From Lachnospiraceae bacterium (GTDB taxonomy: Bacteria; Bacillota; Clostridia; Lachnospirales; Lachnospiraceae), in the NCBI GenBank assembly GCA_017467845.1, contig JAFUKH010000009.1, positions 1 through 37,253 of the forward strand: 37,253 bases of DNA, given 5' to 3'. The position numbers were made by a program, and so were the translations under genes. The notes under the pieces were generated by a model, which saw only the letters and a list, made by a program, of their open reading frames with translations, had not been told where the DNA came from and ran no database searches. Below, piece after piece: positions 1-7,528 of the stretch; the first letter of the stretch is position 1; the number at the start of each line of letters is the position of its first letter.

Positions 1-260
1 ATCATATCCTTCAAATCCTTACGCTGCTCTACCGGGACAATCTGAGCAACTGGCTCTGATTTGCCGGAAAGTAGTGTATCTACAGACACGCCAAGAATCT
101 GTGCTAATTTGGGCAACAGACTGATATCCGGGCATGTTAAATCATTCTCCCATTTGCTCACAGCCTGTGGGCTTACATCCAGCATCTGTGCCAGATCCTC
201 TTGAGTAAAGCCCTTTTCTTTTCTAAATTGTGAAATTCGATTACCTAATGTATTTTCCAT
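1..260 (-). CDS. XRE-family helix-turn-helix regulator (3' end outside window)
   Basis: Reading the minus strand from 260 gives an open frame beginning MENTLGNRISQFRKEKGFTQ. It contains a classic XRE/Cro-CI helix-turn-helix: the segment QEDLAQMLDVSPQAVSKWEN is the recognition-helix region, followed by the usual PDISLLPKLAQILGVSVDTLL tail in pieces. The HTH covers about residues 5-66. After it the chain continues with a polar linker (EPVAQIVPVEQ) and runs off the window, so any C-terminal domain is unseen. A GAAGGGAG ribosome binding site lies about 9 bases before the ATG. It probably binds DNA as a dimer and may control itself, because two palindromes lie in its own leader. Family assignment is firm; the target is unknown. 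Confidence 0.9.
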   Translation of the reverse strand, partial: MENTLGNRISQFRKEKGFTQEDLAQMLDVSPQAVSKWENDLTCPDISLLPKLAQILGVSVDTLLSGKSEPVAQIVPVEQRKDLKDM

Positions 261-285
261 ACTGAAATACTCCCTTCGATTGATG

Positions 286-333
286 AACTATTCAGAGTCA
301 TGTGGCTCTGAATAGTTATGATAAATATATCAT
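286..333. promoter_or_regulatory. Two palindromes in the leader of the XRE gene
   Basis: AACTATTCAGAG (286-297) and CTCTGAATAGTT (306-317) form a perfect 12-bp inverted repeat around an 8-base centre. Directly beside it ATGATA (318-323) and TATCAT (328-333) form a second inverted repeat with a 4-base spacer. Both lie between the start codon of the XRE gene and its likely promoter. They could be regulator operators or, for the longer one, an mRNA leader hairpin. The palindromes are seen directly; the role is inference. Confidence 0.55.
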
Positions 334-399
334 CTCAAACTATGAAAAAGAATGGATTGTCAGTTGAGTAAGGGTGATTTTTCTCAACCATACGTTGAA

Positions 400-428
400 A
401 ATCCGCTCAACTATCAGTTGAGCGGATT
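400..428 (-). terminator. Rho-independent terminator after murG
   Basis: AATCCGCTCAACT (400-412) pairs perfectly with AGTTGAGCGGATT (416-428) around a 3-base loop. Reading the minus strand, the hairpin follows the murG stop by about 10 bases and is followed by a short T-rich stretch (TTTTC). The U-tract is short, so termination may be partial. Confidence 0.7.
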
Positions 429-437
429 CTTTTACGC

Positions 438-1505
438 TTAATCTTCACACACTTCTTTAATTAATCCCATAATGGTATCAATGGAATCCAGCTGTCCGCT
501 TTTACTCATGGTGTCGTAGTAGGACTGTCTGGTGAAGTATAATTCATTCACTTTTTCTGCCAGAATTTCGCCGGTTAAATCGTCTTCATCCAGCACCAGG
601 GAGAATCCCTGTGCCTCGAAGGATTTTGCATTCAGAATCTGGTCGCCGCGGCTGCTTCTTGCAGGAAGGGGAATCAAAATGTTGGGCTTATGGAGTGCCA
701 AAAGCTCGCAGATGGCGTTGGCACCTGCGCGGGAGATAACGATATCTGCCATGGCAAACAAGTCCTTCAATTCCTTCTTAATATACTCAAACTGTTTGTA
801 ACCGGGTGTGGTAAGGAGCAAATTGTCGATTTTGTCCTTGCCGCAGAGATGTACCACCTGAAAATCCTCCAGGAGCTTGGGAAGTGCGTCTCTCACGATT
901 CGGTTTACATTGGCTGCACCTAAGGAGCCGCCGATAACCATGATAACCGGCTTGTTGGCGGTAAATCCGCACATTTCCAAACCGGCCAGTTTATTTCCCT
1001 GCTTTAGTTCTGCACGGATAGGAGAGCCGGTAAGGACTCCCTTATTCTCCGGGAGCATCTTTAACGTCTCAGGAAAGTTGCAACAGACCTTGGTAGCTAC
1101 CGGGAAGCAAAGCTTGTTGGCAAGCCCCGGCGTCATGTCTGATTCATGGATGATGCAGGGAATACCTAAGGAGGCAGCAGCACGGACAACCGGCACACTG
1201 ACAAAGCCGCCTTTGGAAAACACCACATCAGGCTTTTCTTCCTTTAAGTATTTCTTTGCTTCGCTGTAACCCTTTAGTACACGGAACGGGTCTGTAAAAT
1301 TTTTTACATCGAAATAACGACGGAATTTGCCGGTAGAGATTCCCTTGTAAGGAATCTTAAAATCTTCGATCAGCTTTTTCTCGATTCCATCGTAAGAACC
1401 CATGTAAGACACCTGAAACCCGGCTTCCTTTAAGGAAGGAAGCAGAGCGATGTTGGGAGTCACATGGCCGGCAGTGCCACCACCGGTTAATACTATTTTT
1501 TTCAT
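438..1505 (-). CDS. murG: MurG, UDP-GlcNAc:lipid I N-acetylglucosamine transferase
   Basis: MurG transfers N-acetylglucosamine from UDP-GlcNAc to undecaprenyl-diphosphate-MurNAc-pentapeptide (lipid I), giving lipid II at the inner face of the membrane. The 355 residues match the usual family length. The N-terminal glycine-rich loop GGGTAGHVTP (residues 8-17), the HESDMTPGLAN segment of the acceptor domain, and GGSLGAANVN at the start of the C-terminal UDP-GlcNAc-binding domain are all present. RAGANAICELLAL near residue 260 is the nucleotide-sugar site. An AGAAGGG motif precedes the ATG. It lies 15 bases downstream of the TSCPD gene and is probably cotranscribed with it, away from any division and cell-wall cluster in this window. 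Confidence 0.97.
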   Translation of the reverse strand: MKKIVLTGGGTAGHVTPNIALLPSLKEAGFQVSYMGSYDGIEKKLIEDFKIPYKGISTGKFRRYFDVKNFTDPFRVLKGYSEAKKYLKEEKPDVVFSKGGFVSVPVVRAAASLGIPCIIHESDMTPGLANKLCFPVATKVCCNFPETLKMLPENKGVLTGSPIRAELKQGNKLAGLEMCGFTANKPVIMVIGGSLGAANVNRIVRDALPKLLEDFQVVHLCGKDKIDNLLLTTPGYKQFEYIKKELKDLFAMADIVISRAGANAICELLALHKPNILIPLPARSSRGDQILNAKSFEAQGFSLVLDEDDLTGEILAEKVNELYFTRQSYYDTMSKSGQLDSIDTIMGLIKEVCED

Positions 1506-1520
1506 AGGTGGGCGCCCTTC

Positions 1521-1757
1521 TTATAAAAATGCTTCTAATGCTTTGGCAAGCTGGTCCGGACAGGAGGTAGACTTAAATCCACAGGTGATGCCCTGTAATC
1601 TGGAAATCGCGTCCTTCACTTCCATACCCTTTACAAGTGCAGCAATACCCTTTAAGTTGCCGTTGCAGCCACCGGTAAAGCTAACAGATTCAATAATGCC
1701 ATCCTTTACTTCCACATCAATTGCAGAAGAACAAGTTCCTTTTGTCTGATATCTCAT
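1521..1757 (-). CDS. TSCPD-domain small protein (TIGR03905-type)
   Basis: This 78-residue protein carries the motif STSCPDQLAKAL near its C-terminus, the signature that names the TSCPD domain. It also has paired cysteines (GTCSS near residue 8, GGCNGN near 31, GITCGF near 58) that could bind a metal or iron-sulfur centre. The TSCPD domain is known at the C-terminus of some class II ribonucleotide reductases and as stand-alone proteins such as this; the stand-alone function is not established. It is the first gene of a two-gene operon with murG and has a good promoter upstream at 1798-1826. Confidence 0.88.
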   Translation of the reverse strand: MRYQTKGTCSSAIDVEVKDGIIESVSFTGGCNGNLKGIAALVKGMEVKDAISRLQGITCGFKSTSCPDQLAKALEAFL

Positions 1758-1797
1758 AATAATTTCTCCGTTTTCCTTATGTAATCTTAATGAAATG

Positions 1798-1826
1798 ATT
1801 GTAGCACATGGTGAAAATTACTTCAA
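1798..1826 (-). promoter_or_regulatory. Sigma-A-type promoter for the TSCPD-murG operon
   Basis: On the minus strand TTGAAG (-35, 1826-1821) is followed after exactly 17 bases by TACAAT (-10, 1803-1798). It sits about 40 bases before the TSCPD start codon. Confidence 0.65.
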
Positions 1827-1885
1827 TACCAAGACGAATGTCGAATGTTTGCAGAATAAGTCGACGGCATAGCGTTCTACAACTA

Positions 1886-1914
1886 TTGAAAAAACGTCAA
1901 TGCGTAATTATACT
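1886..1914 (+). promoter_or_regulatory. Sigma-A-type promoter for the membrane-protein gene at 1962
   Basis: TTGAAA (1886-1891), 17-base spacer, TATACT (1909-1914). It lies about 48 bases upstream of the ATG at 1962 and diverges from the TSCPD-murG promoter. Confidence 0.6.
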
Positions 1915-1961
1915 AATATTGTAAATATTTAACGTACACTTTTAATGGGGAGGAAAGGTAC

Positions 1962-2639
1962 ATGTTTGAGGTTTTTGAAAAGGAAAAAATTATCGTAGTA
2001 TTAATGTTTGTATGTTTGCTGATTAGCATTTTGGTACGACTTGTTCTGGCATTTGTATATCAGGAAATGATTCAGGAAACGGAGAATATGTCTACAACCA
2101 ATCACAAGATGCTAAAGCAGTGTAAATTAAAGTTTTCAAACTGCTGCAAAATGAATAATGGAATGCAGAATATACCGATTTTTGTGGATAAGTTTTTGAA
2201 CCGTCTTGCCCTTTGGAAAATACCTCTTGATACAGTATATCACCTATCGGGCCAATTCATGTTGCTATCCGTTGTTTTTTCCGGAATTGGTACCTGTAAG
2301 CAATTGGCAAAGGGAAGCGTGCTGGGAGAAGTGATTCCCTTTTACCTGTTTTGTATGATTGGAGTTTACCTTTATTTTACGGTGTCGTCCGTTCTGGATG
2401 TGCAGGGTAAAAAGAACAATTTGAAAATCAATCTGATAGACTATCTGGAGAATCATATGTCCTCCAGAATTCAAGGGGTGGATGAGGAAATTCGCAATTT
2501 TGAAGGGGCGAAGCCTTCTGAGAAAAAGAGCGTAGAGCTGATACCTCTGGGCGAACGCAGACCGGAGATTGTACACTTCTCTAACGAGAGCAGCGCAGAA
2601 CTGGAGGCACTTTTAAAGGAGTTCTTGACTTTTTCTTAG
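1962..2639 (+). CDS. Membrane protein of unknown function
   Basis: The 225-residue product begins with a strong transmembrane segment (about residues 9-33), then a polar Cys/Met-containing region with KFSNCCKMNN. Two further hydrophobic segments follow (about 95-115 and 122-143), and then a charged C-terminal tail of about 80 residues (SRIQGVDEEIRNFEG and onward). I recognise no named domain. GGGGAGGAAAGGT just before the ATG is a strong ribosome binding site. The gene is monocistronic, between its own promoter and a terminator-like hairpin at 2706-2735. The tail ends in a leucine/glutamate-rich helix (SSAELEALLKEFL) that could mediate protein contact. The gene call is firm and the function is not. 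Confidence 0.8.
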   Translation: MFEVFEKEKIIVVLMFVCLLISILVRLVLAFVYQEMIQETENMSTTNHKMLKQCKLKFSNCCKMNNGMQNIPIFVDKFLNRLALWKIPLDTVYHLSGQFMLLSVVFSGIGTCKQLAKGSVLGEVIPFYLFCMIGVYLYFTVSSVLDVQGKKNNLKINLIDYLENHMSSRIQGVDEEIRNFEGAKPSEKKSVELIPLGERRPEIVHFSNESSAELEALLKEFLTFS

Positions 2640-2653
2640 GATTCTCTTAATAT
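2625..2653 (+). promoter_or_regulatory. Possible promoter overlapping the 3' end of the preceding gene
   Basis: TTGACT (2625-2630), 17 bases, TAATAT (2648-2653). A transcript from here would cross the hairpin at 2706-2735 before the dehydrogenase gene. A second, weaker pair (TTCAAT, 16 bases, GATAAT ending at 2705) would start inside the hairpin and avoid it. Confidence 0.4.
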
Positions 2654-2705
2654 TGCACTAGGTGAAAAATGGAGACTTTCAATTAAATAAAATCTATGCG
2701 ATAAT

Positions 2706-2735
2706 GGGTCTGTGTGTTAATACAGACCCGTTTTT
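2706..2735 (+). terminator. Rho-independent terminator or leader attenuator
   Basis: GGGTCTGT (2706-2713) pairs with ACAGACCC (2722-2729), followed by G and five T. It may end transcription of the membrane-protein gene, but it lies only about 18 bases before the next start codon, so it could also act in that gene's leader. Confidence 0.7.
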
Positions 2736-2753
2736 ATGTTAATGGAGGTTTTT

Positions 2754-3713
2754 ATGAATATTGTAGTTTTGGAAAGACATAGTGCAGGTACAGATATTGT
2801 AGTGGATTATTCTGCGTTAGGCGACTGTACCTATTATCGCAATACATCTACTAAGGAAGAGGTAATAGAGCGTGTAAAGAATGCGGACGTTATCGTAGCC
2901 AATAAGTCTCCTTTAAATGAAGAGACCTTGAAGGATGCGCCCAATGTAAAGCTTATCTGTGAGCTGGCAACCGGTTTTGATAATGTAGACCTTGCGTATT
3001 GTACCGGTCGTGGTATTAAGGTTGCAAATGTAAGAGATTACTGTACGGATATGGTGGCACAGCATACATTTGCTCTGGCGCTGGCATTGTCGGAGAAGCT
3101 TTCTTATTATGATAATTATGTAAAATCTGGCGTGTACAGTGGACAGGATCGTTTTTCCAATTTTGATATTCCTTTCTATGAATTATCCGGCAAGACCTGG
3201 GGCATTGTAGGCATGGGCAACATCGGTAAGAAGGTAGCACAGATTGCCACAGCCTTCGGCTGCAAGGTTATTTTCCACTCGGTTACCGGCAAGAGTACTG
3301 TGACAGACTATCTGCAGGTGGATAAGGATACTCTCTTGAAAGAGAGTGACTTTTTATCTCTGCATTGCCCGCTCAGTGACCTTAGTCGCAACTTTATTGA
3401 TGAGGATGCTTTACGTAAGATGAAGAGGACCGCAGTGCTGATTAATGTAGCTCGTGGTGCAGTTGTGAATAACAGGGATTTATATGAAGCGCTTGTTTCC
3501 GGTGAGATTGCGGCAGCGGGGCTTGACGTGGTGGAAAAAGAACCCTTGCAATTATCCAATCCTTTGAGTAAACTAAAGGACAGCAACAAAATAATTATCA
3601 CTCCGCATCTCGCATGGGCAAGTGTGGAGGCACGTACCAGATGTGTGGAGGAGGTAGGTCGCAATATCGAGGCTTTCCAGAGAGGGGAAAGCCGGAACGT
3701 TATAAATGAATAA
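2754..3713 (+). CDS. D-2-hydroxyacid dehydrogenase (NAD-binding)
   Basis: An oxidoreductase of the D-isomer-specific 2-hydroxyacid dehydrogenase family (the D-lactate, glycerate/hydroxypyruvate and phosphoglycerate dehydrogenase group), interconverting a 2-keto acid and a D-2-hydroxyacid with NAD(H). The Rossmann motif GIVGMGNIGKKVAQIA is at about residues 149-164. INVARGAVVNNRDLYEAL carries the substrate arginine region, and TPHLAWAS carries the catalytic histidine. I chose the ATG at 2754 rather than 2736 because GGAGG at 2744-2748 is correctly spaced for it, giving 319 residues. The exact substrate cannot be read; a hydroxypyruvate/glycerate role is as likely as D-lactate. It forms a short operon with the GtrA gene. 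Confidence 0.9.
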   Translation: MNIVVLERHSAGTDIVVDYSALGDCTYYRNTSTKEEVIERVKNADVIVANKSPLNEETLKDAPNVKLICELATGFDNVDLAYCTGRGIKVANVRDYCTDMVAQHTFALALALSEKLSYYDNYVKSGVYSGQDRFSNFDIPFYELSGKTWGIVGMGNIGKKVAQIATAFGCKVIFHSVTGKSTVTDYLQVDKDTLLKESDFLSLHCPLSDLSRNFIDEDALRKMKRTAVLINVARGAVVNNRDLYEALVSGEIAAAGLDVVEKEPLQLSNPLSKLKDSNKIIITPHLAWASVEARTRCVEEVGRNIEAFQRGESRNVINE

Positions 3714-3727
3714 AGAAAGGTTTGGAT

Positions 3728-4153
3728 ATGATCGAAAAGATTAAAGGATTATTTGTTAAATACGAAGAGATTATCATTTATCTGATTGTAGGAGTGCTGA
3801 ATACTATTGTTTCTTGGGCAGCATGCTTTGTTGCAGAACTTTTCCTAAATCCGGATATTAGTTGGCAGAATGATATCATCAATGTTATCGGCTGGGTGGC
3901 TGGTGTGGTATTTGGCTACTTTGCAAATCGTAAATGGGTATTTAAGAGTACCAATCCTGAGATATTAAAGGAATTTACTTCTTTTGCCGGTGGACGAATC
4001 TCTACGGGAATTTTGGATATTGTGATTATGCGAGTAGCTGTAAATGTGATTCACATGGACTACTGGATTGCAAAGATATTCATTTCTTCCGTACTGGTTA
4101 TGATTGCAAACTATGTACTCAGCAAATTATTTGTATTTAAAAAGAAAAAATAA
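3728..4153 (+). CDS. GtrA-family membrane protein
   Basis: This small polytopic protein of about 141 residues has four hydrophobic helices and the family hallmarks LIVGVLNTIVSW at the start and FGYFANRKWVFKS in the middle, plus IANYVLSKLFVFKK at the end. GtrA-like proteins are thought to help move lipid-linked sugars, or to serve glycosyltransferases that decorate cell-surface polysaccharide. No glycosyltransferase lies next to it here, so the partner is unknown. The start at 3728 (ATG) is preferred over the TTG at 3722 because AAAGAAAGG ends 7 bases before it. The gap to the dehydrogenase is 14 bases, so they are probably cotranscribed. Confidence 0.92.
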   Translation: MIEKIKGLFVKYEEIIIYLIVGVLNTIVSWAACFVAELFLNPDISWQNDIINVIGWVAGVVFGYFANRKWVFKSTNPEILKEFTSFAGGRISTGILDIVIMRVAVNVIHMDYWIAKIFISSVLVMIANYVLSKLFVFKKKK

Positions 4154-4166
4154 AGTTTGTTAGGGC

Positions 4167-4388
4167 ACACCGCCTGAGCCAATGGCATTTAGTTTAGAAA
4201 TGGTTCTGTGAGAAAATGATATGTCTTATGAAGACCCTTGAAAAACGTCAGTACTTAGCGAGGTATTTTCGAGCTTAGTACTGCTACGTTTTTCACGGAG
4301 TGAGAACGTGTCTTCATAAGACATATTGTTGTTGAACAGAGACATTTCTAAACTAAATGACATCGTCGCTTTGGCGGTGTTTTTTTTT
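4167..4388. repeat. ~220-bp palindromic element, copy 1 (ends in T-tract)
   Basis: Nested perfect inverted repeats: ACACCGCC (4167-4174) with GGCGGTGT (4373-4380); a 17-bp pair at 4186-4202/4343-4359 (CATTTAGTTTAGAAATG); a 17-bp pair at 4219-4235/4310-4326; and an inner AGTACTTAGC/GCTTAGTACT pair at about 4250-4285. The outer arm runs into nine T, so the whole can work as a terminator for the GtrA operon. A second copy lies at 12203-12425 in the opposite orientation. No protein is encoded. Confidence 0.85.
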
Positions 4389-4396
4389 GCCCAAGT

Positions 4397-4435
4397 TTCA
4401 CAATTTGAACACATTTTTCCCACGAAATGAACACA
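4397..4435 (+). promoter_or_regulatory. Four phased 11-nt direct repeats upstream of the three-adaptor operon
   Basis: The core CAC recurs at 4399, 4410, 4421 and 4432, an exact 11-base period. The best units are TTGAACACATT and ATGAACACAAT, 22 bases apart. The same arrangement occurs at 12424-12462 before the next operon. Direct repeats with an 11-base period are typical of sites bound by OmpR/PhoB-type response regulators. No convincing -10 is visible directly downstream in this copy. Confidence 0.6.
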
Positions 4436-4486
4436 ATTCTATGGCAGACTAAGGAAAACACTAGAAAACTTAGGGAAGGACTGCCA

Positions 4487-5926
4487 ATGAAAAAGAAAAA
4501 AATAATTGTAATAGTAGTGATTGTTATCTTGGCCATAGCTATGGCAGCAGTGAGATTTATTTTCCTGACAAAAGAAAACAAGCCGGAGGATACCGGAGGG
4601 GAAGAATTCTATGCGCAGGCGGAAAGTATGGGTGCCGTGTCGGCAGCATACGGAATCACCAGCATCGGAACCCTGGAAGAGGAATTCCCCATCCAGGGAC
4701 AGAGTACATATTTGGAGGTAGAGGAGACTTATGTGACCTCCGGCGAAGCAGTGACAGCAGATACGAAGCTGCTGAAATTTACTCAGGAATCGCTGGATGC
4801 GCTTTTAGAGGAATTGGAACAGACCGAGAAAGAAGCGTCCCTGGCTTATCGTGCCGGATTGATTGAGTTTGAGCAGGAAAAAATTAATCTGGAGTATGAA
4901 AAAGACAGTGCGATTTTGGCCGGTGAACAGGCAGAGGCAGTTTACGAGGAGACTATATCCGGGCTGTCACAGAGCATGGATATGGCTGAGGAACAACTGA
5001 CGGAAACCAAGGAGCAGATTGCGGATTATCAAGAAAAGATTTCCACCAATTATTATTATAACCAGATGCAGGCGGCGCAGGCTACCTACGATGAAAATCT
5101 GGCTCTTTTAAAGGAGCGCATGGGAGAATGGGGCGTGTCCTGGAGTCAGGTGATTTCCGGTGGTGGCGGAGGTGGAATGCAGATGGGCCGTAGTGTAAGT
5201 GGCGGCGATGTGTACTCCCAATATGTGACAGTGCTGTCGGATTTATACAAGGTATTGGAGTCCAATCTGAAGAATTTGGATGCAGCGAAGGAAGCCTATG
5301 AAGATATGGAGCAAAATGGTCAGTTGGAATTACAGACCCTGCAGCTCAGTCTTCCTTCCCTGGAAAAGACCTATGCAGAGCAGCAGGAAAGCTACGACAG
5401 CAGAGTATTGCAGGCGAAGCTGACCATGGAAACCACTTTAGCCAAGGCAGAGGCCGCGGAGAAAAACTACGAAACGGATTTAGAAAAGGCAGAGTCGGAT
5501 TTTGAAGCATTGGAGGATGCCTATGAAGAAGCGAAGGAGAATCTGGAATGCTTTCACACAAGGGTATCTTCCGGATATTACTATGCTTCTGGGGACGGAG
5601 AGCTGCTTCGCTTTAATGTGCGCAAAGGTCAGACTATTTCCGAGGGCAGTAGAATATATACCATGACCAATCCGGAGAAGATGACGGTTTCCGTATCTGT
5701 GGAGCAGGATAATGTAGCCTCCATAAAAGTAGGAGATACGGTGACGGTGGTAAGCTCTGAAAACGGAATGTTTGAAGGCGTTGTAGAGTCGGTGAATCCG
5801 ATTTCCACATCCTCCAGCCAGAGCAGTGTGACCTACAGTGTACAGGTAGTGATGACCGGAGATTATGAAGCATTATCCAATAATGAGACAGTAACCGTGT
5901 ACTTTGGGATGAAAGGAGAAGAATAA
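4487..5926 (+). CDS. HlyD/MacA-like membrane-fusion adaptor, first of three
   Basis: This 479-residue exported adaptor has an N-terminal membrane anchor (KKKK then about residues 5-27 hydrophobic). A beta-barrel/lipoyl half follows, then a long coiled-coil hairpin rich in Glu/Ala/Gln (about 95-365), and a closing lipoyl and barrel part with the family-like stretch GDGELLRFNVRKGQTISEG. Adaptors of this family bridge a MacB-type permease to outside partners or act as substrate chaperones. A glycine/methionine run (GGGGGGMQMG, near residue 225) sits inside the coiled-coil region. The ATG at 4487 follows GGGAAGGA by 6 bases; the upstream in-frame ATG at 4427 overlaps the phased repeats and is unlikely. 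The stop shares a base with the next start. Confidence 0.88.
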   Translation: MKKKKIIVIVVIVILAIAMAAVRFIFLTKENKPEDTGGEEFYAQAESMGAVSAAYGITSIGTLEEEFPIQGQSTYLEVEETYVTSGEAVTADTKLLKFTQESLDALLEELEQTEKEASLAYRAGLIEFEQEKINLEYEKDSAILAGEQAEAVYEETISGLSQSMDMAEEQLTETKEQIADYQEKISTNYYYNQMQAAQATYDENLALLKERMGEWGVSWSQVISGGGGGGMQMGRSVSGGDVYSQYVTVLSDLYKVLESNLKNLDAAKEAYEDMEQNGQLELQTLQLSLPSLEKTYAEQQESYDSRVLQAKLTMETTLAKAEAAEKNYETDLEKAESDFEALEDAYEEAKENLECFHTRVSSGYYYASGDGELLRFNVRKGQTISEGSRIYTMTNPEKMTVSVSVEQDNVASIKVGDTVTVVSSENGMFEGVVESVNPISTSSSQSSVTYSVQVVMTGDYEALSNNETVTVYFGMKGEE

Positions 5927-7527
5927 TGGCTAAGTTATCTAAGAAAAAACGTAACCGAATATTTATTGTTCTTCTGGCACTTATTTTGGTAGTAGCAGCG
6001 TGTTATACCGCTCTTATTCAGCCTTATCTGGAACGGGACGAGTTGGTATACGAAGAGACGGAAATCTATCAGGATACTCTTACGGTAAGGGTTTCAGAAA
6101 GTGGTTCATTGGGATACGGCTTGCATGAGATTGCTTATGATGTGGACGTTCAGGTATCGGATGCGGAAGAAGAGGAGGATGAGGAAGAGGATGAAGAGGA
6201 GCTGGTGCAGCGTTATCTGGAAATCGAAGAGATACATGTGGCAGCAGGGCAGCAGGTGGAGGCAGGACAGGAGCTTCTGACTTTATCATCCGAGTCTGTG
6301 GAAAGTGTGAGAAAGCTTTTGCAGACAGCACTTGCATCTGCCAAGTCGGACTATGCAGATGCAGAGGATGAATACAACCTGGCAGTGATTGATGTAGAGA
6401 TTACCAATGAAATCACGGAAAACGCCGGTAAATATGCAGAGACAATTTATACAAAGGGTAAGCAGAGTATTATAAATGAGATTACTTCCATGGAGCTGGA
6501 GATTACCGACCGTATCGGTAACAGAGAGGCTTTGAATGAAGCTATGGCAGAGGCTCAGGAGGATTATGGGGAGGCGAAAAAGACTTATGATGAAGTAAAG
6601 GCCTCCTATGAAGCCTATTATTCTCCGGACAATGCAGCCAATTTTATGGTGGGATTACAGGAATTCCTAAATGCCCAGAGTACATATGAGAGAGCTCTTT
6701 CTGCAGTGGAATCCGCACAGAAAAGTATTGATGATAATGAGAGCGCAATTGAAAGTCTTCAAACGGCGGTAAAGGCAGCCAAAGCGGTGAAGAATATCGC
6801 ACTCCTGGAGAATGAGCAGACCTATGTGGAAGACACTATGAACAGTGAAAATGCGGATTTGGTATATCAGGCAACCTTGGAGAGCTTGGAAAGTGACTTA
6901 CAGGAAGCGGAAGAAGAGAAGCTTTTGATGGAGGAGAAGTTGGCAGCTTTTGAAGAACTGGTGGGCGAGGACGGCGTGCTTCGTGCTCCGGAAAGCGGAA
7001 TGATTACTTCCGTGTCTTATGAAGAAGGGGATACACTGGAAAAGGTGGGAACGCTTTTCTATTACACCACGGCAGAGGATATGACCATTTCCGTGGATGT
7101 AACACAGGAGGATATAGTGGCTTTAGAAGTGGGAGATGATGTGGAGATTATCTTTAATGCCTACGAAGACCAGATTTTCACAGGGCAGATTGCAAGTATT
7201 GATACTACTGCAACATCCGCAGAGACACCTACGGTCAGCTACAGTGTAGTCGTTGATGTAGATGGTAATCTGGACCAGCTTTACGGTGGTATGACCGCCA
7301 AGATTAATTTTGTGGTGGCAAACAGTGAGAATACCTTGTATATATCCCGTAAGGCATTGGTGTCCGAAAACGGTAAGTATTATGTATACAAAAAGAGCGG
7401 TCTTGCCGGAAAAGAGCTGGCAGAGGTGGAGATTGGACTGAAAAATGAAAGCTACGTGGAAATACTATCAGGTTTATCCCCGGAGGATACCATATATGTA
7501 GCGACTTCGGTAAGTGGAGCAAATTAA
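5926..7527 (+). CDS. HlyD/MacA-like membrane-fusion adaptor, second of three
   Basis: 533 residues: a membrane anchor (about 11-28); a lipoyl-like segment interrupted near residues 80-93 by an almost purely acidic run (EEEEDEEEDEEE); a long coiled-coil hairpin (about 125-340); then LRAPESGMITSVSYEEGD, the second lipoyl half; and a C-terminal barrel plus membrane-proximal domain ending in LSPEDTIYVATSVSG. This longer layout is that of MacA/YknX-type adaptors that pair with MacB-like permeases. The acidic insertion could bind cations or basic substrates; that is inference. It is translationally coupled to the first adaptor (TAATG overlap) and followed almost directly by the third. Confidence 0.9.
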   Translation: MAKLSKKKRNRIFIVLLALILVVAACYTALIQPYLERDELVYEETEIYQDTLTVRVSESGSLGYGLHEIAYDVDVQVSDAEEEEDEEEDEEELVQRYLEIEEIHVAAGQQVEAGQELLTLSSESVESVRKLLQTALASAKSDYADAEDEYNLAVIDVEITNEITENAGKYAETIYTKGKQSIINEITSMELEITDRIGNREALNEAMAEAQEDYGEAKKTYDEVKASYEAYYSPDNAANFMVGLQEFLNAQSTYERALSAVESAQKSIDDNESAIESLQTAVKAAKAVKNIALLENEQTYVEDTMNSENADLVYQATLESLESDLQEAEEEKLLMEEKLAAFEELVGEDGVLRAPESGMITSVSYEEGDTLEKVGTLFYYTTAEDMTISVDVTQEDIVALEVGDDVEIIFNAYEDQIFTGQIASIDTTATSAETPTVSYSVVVDVDGNLDQLYGGMTAKINFVVANSENTLYISRKALVSENGKYYVYKKSGLAGKELAEVEIGLKNESYVEILSGLSPEDTIYVATSVSGAN

Positions 7528-7528
7528 G

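Noticed and set aside
1831-1855. CGAATGTTTG near 1841 considered as a second LexA box
   Set aside because: Only one half-site resembles the consensus; the other half is missing.
4427-4486. Upstream in-frame start for the first adaptor
   Set aside because: It overlaps the conserved phased repeats and lacks a ribosome binding site; the extra residues do not look like a signal.
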